NCBI GenBank assembly: GCA_902463835.1
Contig: CABQGZ010000086.1
Coordinates: 1 to 9,857 of the forward strand
Source of the DNA: an uncultured Lachnospiraceae bacterium
Lineage (GTDB): Bacteria > Bacillota > Clostridia > Lachnospirales > Lachnospiraceae
Direction: 5' to 3'
DNA length: 9,857 nucleotides
The notes under the pieces were generated by a model. The model was not told the origin of the DNA, did not search any database, and saw only the letters and a list, made by a program, of their open reading frames with translations. A program made the position numbers and the translations under genes. Positions 4,445-9,857 of this stretch are shown here, one piece after another (the first letter of the stretch is position 1; every line of letters starts with the position of its first letter).

Positions 4445-6376
4445 TTAGTACAGCTTCGCCCCTGCCGGAATGTGGTTATCTACCATCAGAAGATTGAGCT
4501 TTTCCTCTCCTTCTTCTTCGTGGATCGCAGAAAGAAGCATACCGCAAGAGTCAATGCCCATCATAGCTCTCGGAGGAAGATTTGTGATGGCGATAAGTGT
4601 CTTGCCGATAAGCTCTTCCGGCTCGTAATATCCATGAATACCGCTTAAAATGGTACGGTCTGTACCTGTTCCGTCATCAAGCGTGAACTGTAAAAGCTTC
4701 TTTGACTTCGGTACTGCCACACACTCCTTCACCTTTACTGCACGGAAATCTGACTTTGAGAATGTATCAAAATCAACACTGTCCTCAAACAACGGCTCAA
4801 CCTTTACCTTGGAAAAATCAATCTTTTCTACCGGTTCTGCGTCCTGTGCCAAAGCAGTAAAAGCAGCCTTTGAACCGTTCCTTTCACCCCCCAAAGATTT
4901 CATGGTGGGGAAGGCGAGAACATCGCGGATCGCAGCAGCTCCCGTGAGCAGCATACACATCCGGTCGATACCAAAACCAATTCCTCCCGTGGGCGGCATA
5001 CCAACCTCCAGGGCGTTCAGGAAGTCCTCATCCGTGGTGTTGGCCTCCTCATCTCCCTGAGCCAGCAGCTCCTCCTGGGCCGCAAAGCGCTCCCGCTGGT
5101 CGATGGGGTCGTTCAGCTCGGAATAGGCGTTGGCCATCTCCCAGCCGTTCATAAAGAACTCGAACCGCTCCACGTACTCCGGATTCTCCGGCTTCTTCTT
5201 GGTCAGCGGAGAGATCTCGATGGGGTGATCCATTACAAAGGTAGGCTGAAGCAGATGCTCCTCCGCATACTCCTCAAAGAACATGCTTAAGATATCGCCC
5301 TTCTTGTGGCGAGCCTCATACTCAATATGATGCTCATCCGCCAGCTTCCTGGCATCCTCCGTGGTCTTGACTTCATTCCAGTCCACGCCGGCGTACTTCT
5401 TCACCGCATCCACCATGGTGATCCGCTCAAAGGGCTTGCCAAGATCTATCTCCACTCCATTGTAGACAATCTGTGTGGTTCCAAGCACCTCCCCCGCCAC
5501 ATGGCGATACAGGTTCTCTGTCAGATCCATCATTCCGTTGTAGTCCGTATATGCCTGATACAGCTCCATCAACGTGAATTCCGGGTTGTGTCTTGTGTCA
5601 AGACCCTCGTTGCGGAATACACGGCCAATCTCGTACACACGCTCCATGCCGCCTACGATCAGTCTCTTTAAGTACAGCTCCAGAGAGATACGAAGCTTAA
5701 AGTCCTCATCCAGCGCGTTAAAGTGGGTCTCGAAGGGACGTGCTGCCGCTCCTCCCGCATTGGCTACCAGCATGGGCGTCTCCACCTCCATAAAGCCCTG
5801 GCCGTCCAGATACCGGCGGACGCTGCTGATGATCTTGGAACGCTTGATGAAGGTATCCTTCACCTCGGCATTCATGATCAGATCCACATATCGCTGACGG
5901 TAGCGGATATCCGTGTTGGTCAGGCCATGGAACTTCTCCGGCAGAATCTGGAGACTCTTGGACAGCAGAGTCACCTTGGCAGCATGGATGGAGATCTCGC
6001 CGGTCTTGGTGGTAAACACTTCCCCTTCAATACCGATGATATCGCCCACATCCATCTTCTTAAATTCCTTGTAGGCTTCCTCTCCGATGCTGTCTCTGGC
6101 CACATAGGACTGAATATTTCCCTTCAGGTCCTGAATGTTGCAGAAGGAAGCTTTGCCCATAACACGCTTGGACATCATGCGTCCCGCCAGGGATACCTGC
6201 TGTCCATCCAGTGTGTCATAGTTGTCCTTGATCTCTGTACTGTGATGGGTCACGTCATATTTTGTGATCTGAAAGGGATCCTTCCCGCTGTCCTGAAGCT
6301 CCTTCAGTTTCTTCCGACGCACCTTCAACAATTGATTGATGTCCTGCTCCTGTACATTCTGATTCTTCTCTGCCAT
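4445..6376 (-). CDS. lysS: Lysyl-tRNA synthetase (class II) with C-terminal Trbp111/EMAP-II-like domain
   Basis: LysRS charges tRNA-Lys with lysine in the cytoplasm. The 643-aa protein has an N-terminal OB-fold anticodon-binding domain (about 58-140), then the class II catalytic core: motif 1 around FMEVETPMLVANAGGAAARPF (195-215), motif 2 FRNEGLDTRHNPEFTLMELY (254-273) and motif 3 GIGFGIDRMCMLLTG (465-479), ending RDVLAFPTMKSL. A normal bacterial LysRS stops near residue 495-500. Here a linker (about 497-530) leads to a second OB-fold (about 535-643) with KSDFRAVKVK, KKLLQFTLDDG, TILSGIHGYYEPEELIGK and NLPPRAMMGIDSCGMLLSA, the signature of the Trbp111/MetRS C-terminal tRNA-binding domain. 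The start has AAAGGAG upstream and follows greA by 28 bases. It is the last gene of the operon. Confidence 0.96.
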   Translation of the reverse strand: MAEKNQNVQEQDINQLLKVRRKKLKELQDSGKDPFQITKYDVTHHSTEIKDNYDTLDGQQVSLAGRMMSKRVMGKASFCNIQDLKGNIQSYVARDSIGEEAYKEFKKMDVGDIIGIEGEVFTTKTGEISIHAAKVTLLSKSLQILPEKFHGLTNTDIRYRQRYVDLIMNAEVKDTFIKRSKIISSVRRYLDGQGFMEVETPMLVANAGGAAARPFETHFNALDEDFKLRISLELYLKRLIVGGMERVYEIGRVFRNEGLDTRHNPEFTLMELYQAYTDYNGMMDLTENLYRHVAGEVLGTTQIVYNGVEIDLGKPFERITMVDAVKKYAGVDWNEVKTTEDARKLADEHHIEYEARHKKGDILSMFFEEYAEEHLLQPTFVMDHPIEISPLTKKKPENPEYVERFEFFMNGWEMANAYSELNDPIDQRERFAAQEELLAQGDEEANTTDEDFLNALEVGMPPTGGIGFGIDRMCMLLTGAAAIRDVLAFPTMKSLGGERNGSKAAFTALAQDAEPVEKIDFSKVKVEPLFEDSVDFDTFSKSDFRAVKVKECVAVPKSKKLLQFTLDDGTGTDRTILSGIHGYYEPEELIGKTLIAITNLPPRAMMGIDSCGMLLSAIHEEEGEEKLNLLMVDNHIPAGAKLY

Positions 6377-6404
6377 CTCTGCTCTCCTTTACTCCCGATG
6401 TGTC

Positions 6405-6884
6405 TTAATTGGAACGCTGGATCTCTAATACCTTATATTCCAGCGTGCCTGCCTGTGTCTCTACGCTCACAACATCGCCCACTCTGGCTCCGATCAAGGC
6501 CCTGCCCACCGGTGACTCATTGGAGATCTTGCCCTGCAGGCTGTTGGCTTCGGTGGAGCCCACAATCTTATATTCCAGTTCTTCCTCGAACTCGCAATCA
6601 AAGATTCTTACTTTGCAGCCGATATTGATCTTGTCAAGATCAACCTCGTCCTCCACTACAACCTCTGCGTTCTTCAGAATCTTCTCAATCTCTTCAATTC
6701 TCGCTTCAATGTCGCGCTGCTCATCCTTGGCCGCATCATATTCCGCATTCTCGGACAGGTCTCCCTGCTCCCTGGCCTCCTTGATCTTCTGCGCCACTTC
6801 TTTTCTTCTTACTACCTTCAAATCATGCAGTTCATTCTCCAGCTTCTGCAAGCCCTCATACGTCAGAATATTTTTCTTTTCCAT
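6405..6884 (-). CDS. greA: Transcription elongation factor GreA
   Basis: GreA enters the secondary channel of RNA polymerase and stimulates cleavage of backtracked transcripts. The 159-aa length is normal. The N-terminal coiled coil (about 1-75) carries the tip GDLSENAEYDAAKDEQ (41-56) with the conserved Asp42 and Glu45. The C-terminal FKBP-like domain (about 80-159) has ISNESPVGRALIGARVGDVV (120-139). The start is set at 6884 (MEKKNILTYEG), matching the family's usual N-terminus; an in-frame TTG 13 codons earlier overlaps the upstream gene and is unlikely. A purine-rich GAAGGGTG precedes the ATG. It lies 23 bases after the unknown gene and 28 before lysS; greA-lysS adjacency is common in Firmicutes. 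Confidence 0.96.
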   Translation of the reverse strand: MEKKNILTYEGLQKLENELHDLKVVRRKEVAQKIKEAREQGDLSENAEYDAAKDEQRDIEARIEEIEKILKNAEVVVEDEVDLDKINIGCKVRIFDCEFEEELEYKIVGSTEANSLQGKISNESPVGRALIGARVGDVVSVETQAGTLEYKVLEIQRSN

Positions 6885-6907
6885 ATCTGTTATAACACCC
6901 TTCCTCT

Positions 6908-7504
6908 TTAAAAATGTTCGCAAACGCGCTCTTTTTCTTGATTACCCTTGACAATCACAGTATTATACCCGATAGGTATGCAAATGTCAAGATTTTCCAC
7001 GGTTTCCCAGGTTTTTTTGTAGATTGGAAGATAAATAGACGGCTCCGTCAGCTCCAGCTTCCAAAATCCTCCCTGCTGTTCAAAATCGAGGACTACATTG
7101 GCGTCCATCTTTCTTTGGCTGTCCTTGCCTTCCAGCGAAACCAGCAATCCTGTTTCCTCATACATTGTCTCAACATAATCTTCAAAATATGCAGGCCTCC
7201 CGGTAAATATCGTCAAAAAGTTCAAATCCTCCGACAGCAGCTGTAACGCCAGTCCCACATCATCCTCATCCAATAAGGATTCCGGCTCCAGATCCGTGTC
7301 GATCACCAGAAGATGCATGGCCCCATAACTCATTTCCCGGGTCTTTAGCAACTCCTGTAAAATGTACTTTAACCGGGGCAGGTAAGGATTCTCCTTCCGT
7401 GTCCAGGCAGACGTTTCCTCCTCGGTGGTAGACTGGCTCTTTCTGCGGCGCTTCCGCCATTGAAAAATAGAATGCATGGTTTTGGCCTTTGTCCTTTTTT
7501 CCAT
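6908..7504 (-). CDS. Unrecognised 198-aa protein between dusB and greA
   Basis: I do not recognise this protein. The first 25 residues are very basic (MEKRTKAKT, then WRKRRRKSQ), followed by a polar acidic stretch and then a mixed alpha/beta body of about 150 residues: HLLVIDTDLEPESLLDEDD, LNFLTIFTGRPAYFEDY, EETGLLVSLEG, ANVVLDFEQQGGFWKLELTE and PIGYNTVIVKGNQEKE. The alternating hydrophobic strands suggest a Rossmann-like or nucleotide-type fold, but no catalytic motif is visible. The ATG at 7504 has no Shine-Dalgarno of its own; it overlaps the stop of a 15-codon micro-ORF (TAATG), implying coupled translation. An alternative ATG at 7477 has AAAGG 8 bases upstream and would give 189 aa. Its place inside a housekeeping operon suggests a conserved role. 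Confidence 0.78.
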   Translation of the reverse strand: MEKRTKAKTMHSIFQWRKRRRKSQSTTEEETSAWTRKENPYLPRLKYILQELLKTREMSYGAMHLLVIDTDLEPESLLDEDDVGLALQLLSEDLNFLTIFTGRPAYFEDYVETMYEETGLLVSLEGKDSQRKMDANVVLDFEQQGGFWKLELTEPSIYLPIYKKTWETVENLDICIPIGYNTVIVKGNQEKERVCEHF

Positions 7505-7551
7505 TATATGCAGGCACAGACCAGAATCATGCCGACTACTGAAATCTCCAT
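7504..7551 (-). CDS. 15-aa hydrophobic micro-ORF coupled to the next gene
   Basis: AAGGAG (7557-7562) with a 5-base spacer precedes ATG, and the frame reads MEISVVGMILVCACI then TAA. That stop shares its last base with the ATG of the downstream 198-aa protein. The peptide is almost wholly hydrophobic with two cysteines, like a short membrane segment. Two readings are possible: a coupling or leader peptide for a gene lacking its own ribosome binding site, or the membrane-anchor start of an ancestral longer protein separated by a frameshift. The site is good; function is unknown. Confidence 0.5.
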   Translation of the reverse strand: MEISVVGMILVCACI

Positions 7552-7572
7552 AATTTCTCCTTGCCGCTACAG

Positions 7573-7639
7573 TCAGCTGACGGTTTTCCCCTTCGCCACC
7601 CCGCCATGGTCAGTCGACGGTTTGTCCCTCCGCCTTCCC
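7573..7639 (-). repeat. Imperfect tandem duplication of the dusB 3' end
   Basis: The last ten codons of dusB including the stop (7610-7639, GKAEGQTVD and stop) match 7573-7602 at 23 of 30 bases. The second copy, in a corresponding frame, reads GVAKGKTVS and stop. The period is 37 bases. The second copy lies after the dusB stop and is not translated as part of DusB. A 10-bp palindrome GTCAGCTGAC (7572-7581) sits in it. Confidence 0.55.
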
Positions 7640-8602
7640 GCCTCGCAGCAGCTCCTCCAGCTGCTCATAGCTCTCCACCTCATTGATCCGCCCACGCAGC
7701 CTGGACGAGTTCTTATATCCCGCAGTGTACCAGGCCGCGTGCTTGCGGATCTCCCGGATTCCGGTGTACGCTCCCTTGAACTCCATCAGCATTCTCGCAT
7801 GGCGCAGCAATGTCTCTGCCACCTCATCAAAAGGCGGCCTTCCCGGATCTGTGCCCGTCCGGAAATATTCCAGAATCTGATGAAAGATCCAGGGGTTCCC
7901 CTGGGCGCCTCTGCCGATCATGAAGCCGTCGCAGCCGGTCTCCTCTCCCATTCGGATGGCATCGCCGGCACAGGTGATATCCCCGTTCCCGATGACCGGG
8001 ATGAATACCGCCTCCTTCACCCTGCGGATGATATCCCAATCCGCCTTGCCGGAATAATACTGGGCTCTTGTTCTGCCGTGAACCGCTATGGCAGCGACAC
8101 CGCAGCTCTCGGCGATCTTTGCGATCTCCACTGCATTGACCGACGCATCGTCAAAGCCCTTTCGAATCTTCACCGTCATGGGCTTTTTGATAGCCTTCAC
8201 CGTCTTTGTAAGAATCTCCTCCACCAGCTTCGGCTCCTTCATCAGGGCGGAGCCCTCGCCGTTATTCACCACCTTGGGCACAGGACAGCCCATATTGAAA
8301 TCAAGAATGTCAAAGGGCCGCTCCTCGATCCGCTTTGCCATCTCACTGATAATATCCGGATCGGAGCCAAACAGCTGCAGGGACACAGGCTTCTCCCTGG
8401 GATCGATCTCAAGCATAGCTTCCGTATTTTTATTGTTATAGTAGATGGCCTTGGCGCTGACCATCTCCGTACATAAGAGCCCGGCTCCCTGTTCCTTGCA
8501 GAGCAGTCGAAATGGCAGGTCACAAACCCCTGCCATCGGTGCCAGTATCAGATTATTTTCCAATGTCACATCGCCAATCTGTAAGCTGTGATTGATCTCC
8601 AT
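7610..8602 (-). CDS. dusB: tRNA-dihydrouridine synthase, DusB type
   Basis: This FMN-dependent enzyme reduces uridines in the D-loop of tRNA. The 330-aa TIM-barrel protein shows LILAPMAGVCDLPFR near the N-terminus (FMN and substrate site), DFNMGCPVPKVVNNGEGSAL with the catalytic Cys (residue 106) and KVVN-type RNA contact, VKIRKGF, VHGRTRAQYYSGKADW (FMN phosphate and active-site His/Arg), PVIGNGDI and DGFMIGRGAQGNPWIF (phosphate-binding loops). A C-terminal helical domain of about 80 residues completes the family layout. ATG 8602 gives the usual N-terminus (MEINHSLQIG); an in-frame GTG at 8614 inside coaX is possible but lacks a better ribosome binding site. The start lies one base after the coaX stop, so translation is coupled. 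The DusB subfamily name is by overall similarity and context. Confidence 0.93.
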   Translation of the reverse strand: MEINHSLQIGDVTLENNLILAPMAGVCDLPFRLLCKEQGAGLLCTEMVSAKAIYYNNKNTEAMLEIDPREKPVSLQLFGSDPDIISEMAKRIEERPFDILDFNMGCPVPKVVNNGEGSALMKEPKLVEEILTKTVKAIKKPMTVKIRKGFDDASVNAVEIAKIAESCGVAAIAVHGRTRAQYYSGKADWDIIRRVKEAVFIPVIGNGDITCAGDAIRMGEETGCDGFMIGRGAQGNPWIFHQILEYFRTGTDPGRPPFDEVAETLLRHARMLMEFKGAYTGIREIRKHAAWYTAGYKNSSRLRGRINEVESYEQLEELLRGGKAEGQTVD

Positions 8603-8603
8603 C

Positions 8604-9380
8604 CTACTTCCCACGATTCTGCTTATTATAGATAATACGAAGCCCCTGGAGCGTCAGGTTCGGATCGTAAATATCGATGCATTTCGTCTCACTGGCGATG
8701 ATTCTGCCCAGTCCTCCGGTGGCAACCACCTTCAGATCCCGAATACCAGTCTCCTTTTTCGTCAGATTCACAATGTATTCCGTCTGTCCGATCTGTCCGT
8801 ACACAAGCCCCGCCTGCATGCTGCTGATAGTCTCCTTGGCTAGGATGCTGTCCGGCTTACGGATTTCGATCTCCGGCAGCTTGGCCGCATCCTCCCAGAG
8901 CGCTTTGGCTGAGGTGCGGATTCCCGGAGCCGTAACTCCCGAGACGAAGGCTCCCGTCTCATCCACGAAATCGTAGGTGGTTGCTGTGCCAAAATCAATG
9001 ACGAACACCGGCCCACCGTACAGCTCGTAGGCGGCCGCCGCATCCACGATTCGATCCGCGCCGATCTGCTGCGGATTGGCCGTCACCACCCGGATTCCAG
9101 TCTTCGTGCCGGGCTCCACAATCATCGCCTGCTTGTCCAGATATTTGATGATGGAGCTCAAAAGGGAGTGCATCACGTTGGGCACTACCGAGGCCACAAT
9201 CACGTCCTCGATCTCCTCCGGCCGGATATGGTTGTGCATCAGCATATCTCTCAGATGGATACCGTATTCATCTGAGGTTCTGGGGAACTTTGTGGTCATA
9301 CGAAAGGTTGTGACAATCTGCGCTCCGTTAAATACGCCAATGGTAATATTGGTGTTTCCCACATCAATTACTAATAACAT
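8604..9380 (-). CDS. coaX: Type III pantothenate kinase
   Basis: CoaX phosphorylates pantothenate, the first step of CoA synthesis; type III enzymes need a monovalent cation and are not feedback-inhibited by CoA. The 258-aa length is normal. Motifs of the acetate/sugar kinase/Hsp70 (ASKHA) fold are in order: DVGNTN (6-11, phosphate 1), ASVVPNV (63-69), GADRIVDAAAAY (107-118) with the catalytic Asp109, DFGTATTYD (129-137, phosphate 2) and GVTAPG (148-153). AGGAGG sits 5 bases before ATG. The gene follows the small acidic gene by 14 bases and is one base from dusB. The birA-coaX neighbourhood, also joined in some bacteria as a fusion, supports the call. Confidence 0.96.
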   Translation of the reverse strand: MLLVIDVGNTNITIGVFNGAQIVTTFRMTTKFPRTSDEYGIHLRDMLMHNHIRPEEIEDVIVASVVPNVMHSLLSSIIKYLDKQAMIVEPGTKTGIRVVTANPQQIGADRIVDAAAAYELYGGPVFVIDFGTATTYDFVDETGAFVSGVTAPGIRTSAKALWEDAAKLPEIEIRKPDSILAKETISSMQAGLVYGQIGQTEYIVNLTKKETGIRDLKVVATGGLGRIIASETKCIDIYDPNLTLQGLRIIYNKQNRGK

Positions 9381-9394
9381 GTTTTCCTCCTGTT

Positions 9395-9736
9395 CTATTC
9401 CTCCTCCGGGAATTCCTCTCCCAGAAAAAATACTTTAAAAAACAGCTCCAGGGATTCCAGGAGCTCCGCCTTGCTCCGCTGCAGTTCCTTTACCTTCAGC
9501 ACACTGCCAATCTCGTCATATAGAAGATCCATCTCGTCACAGTCCGTCTCAAACCGCAGATTTCCATCGGGATCAAAGATCAGCGTCAGAACTCCGCCCA
9601 CATCCTCGGTGTACAGCACGCACATGATCTTTAACTCTTCCTTGATCCCCTGCGGCAGACCTTCGAATTTCTCGTTTAAATAATACTTTTTGTTGTAGGC
9701 GCTGGCACCGCACAGTACAACTTCATTCTGCTCCAT
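9395..9736 (-). CDS. Small acidic conserved protein, probably DUF6145 family
   Basis: This 113-aa protein begins MEQNEVVLCGASAYNKKYYLN and continues with FEGLPQGIKEELKIMCVLYTEDVGGVLTL (split: FEGLPQGIKEELKIM then CVLYTEDVGGVLTL), then FDPDGNLRFE, DEIGSVLKVKELQRSKAELLESLELFFKVFFLGEE. It is acidic, soluble and without a signal peptide; a beta hairpin followed by a long C-terminal helix is likely. I associate it with DUF6145 proteins of Lachnospiraceae from memory, without a search. Function is unknown. AAGGAG precedes the ATG by 8 bases; an upstream in-frame start 12 codons earlier would overlap the end of birA and is less likely. Its fixed place between birA and coaX suggests co-expression with cofactor genes. 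Confidence 0.75.
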   Translation of the reverse strand: MEQNEVVLCGASAYNKKYYLNEKFEGLPQGIKEELKIMCVLYTEDVGGVLTLIFDPDGNLRFETDCDEMDLLYDEIGSVLKVKELQRSKAELLESLELFFKVFFLGEEFPEEE

Positions 9737-9758
9737 ATCTCTGTTCTCCTTATCTGCA

Positions 9759-9857
9759 CTAGACGTACCCATAGATTCCCCGGACAGACACCTCGCCGGA
9801 ATTCACTGTGGTCATTCTGCCGTCCACCTCAACCAACAGTTCTCCCTTCTCATTGAC
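9759..9857 (-). CDS. birA: Biotin-protein ligase BirA, C-terminal 32 codons (5' end beyond window)
   Basis: Only the end of the gene is inside the window: VNEKGELLVEVDGRM, then TTVNSGEVSVRGIYGYV and TAG. SGEVSVRGIYGYV is the typical C-terminal end of bacterial biotin-[acetyl-CoA carboxylase] ligase, in the small SH3-like domain after the catalytic core. The enzyme attaches biotin to carboxylase subunits; many homologues also repress biotin genes through an N-terminal helix-turn-helix, which cannot be seen here. It appears to be the upstream member of the operon and is followed by the small acidic gene after 22 bases. Confidence 0.85.
   Translation of the reverse strand, partial: VNEKGELLVEVDGRMTTVNSGEVSVRGIYGYV

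Noticed and set aside
4650..6628. Long plus-strand open frames opposite lysS
   Set aside because: LysRS is complete on the minus strand with all class II motifs; the antisense frames show no recognisable domain or start signals.
6885..6923. TTG 13 codons upstream as GreA start
   Set aside because: It overlaps the end of the preceding gene and adds a basic tail not seen in GreA; MEKKNILTYEG is the usual beginning.
1..9857. Transposase, integrase, tRNA, rRNA or CRISPR array
   Set aside because: No such protein motif, cloverleaf or regularly spaced repeat was seen on reading both strands; the only longer repeat is the single pair at 1001 and 4294.

Overview
The window looks like a chromosomal segment of a Gram-positive Clostridia, most likely a Lachnospiraceae. 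Reasons: the minus-strand gene order birA, a small acidic hypothetical, coaX (type III pantothenate kinase), dusB, an unknown gene, greA, lysS; strong AGGAGG-type ribosome binding sites; and sigma-A-like promoters. The taxonomic call is inference from gene order and protein character, not a database match.

Right part (about 4360-9857, minus strand, clearly more GC-rich): a tightly packed housekeeping operon read right to left. It holds the last 32 codons of birA, an acidic 113-aa protein (probably DUF6145), coaX, dusB, a 15-codon hydrophobic micro-ORF joined by a TAATG overlap to an unrecognised 198-aa protein, greA and lysS, and it closes with a strong intrinsic terminator (4360-4390). It combines cofactor metabolism (biotin, CoA), tRNA modification and charging, and transcription elongation rescue. 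LysRS carries an appended Trbp111/EMAP-II-like tRNA-binding domain.

Left part (1-4359): an accessory region. A plus-strand cassette, marR - ABC ATPase - ABC permease (1235-3603), starts from a near-consensus promoter. An attenuator-like leader lies between marR and the ATPase: a 13-codon peptide overlapping the marR stop, alternative hairpins, and a perfect 13-bp terminator hairpin whose U-tract abuts the ATPase Shine-Dalgarno. It looks like a drug-efflux (DrrAB-like) system under MarR and leader control. It is flanked by minus-strand genes: an anchored alpha/beta hydrolase (proline iminopeptidase-like, cut by the window edge), and a rhodanese whose 3' end runs into a shredded OmpR-family response regulator. 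Repeats at 1001-1063 and 4294-4356 (48 of 63 positions identical, ungapped, same orientation) bracket the accessory block.

No transposase, integrase, rRNA, tRNA or CRISPR array was seen. The most interesting items are the attenuator, the flanking repeat, the LysRS fusion, the coupled micro-ORF and the response-regulator remnant.
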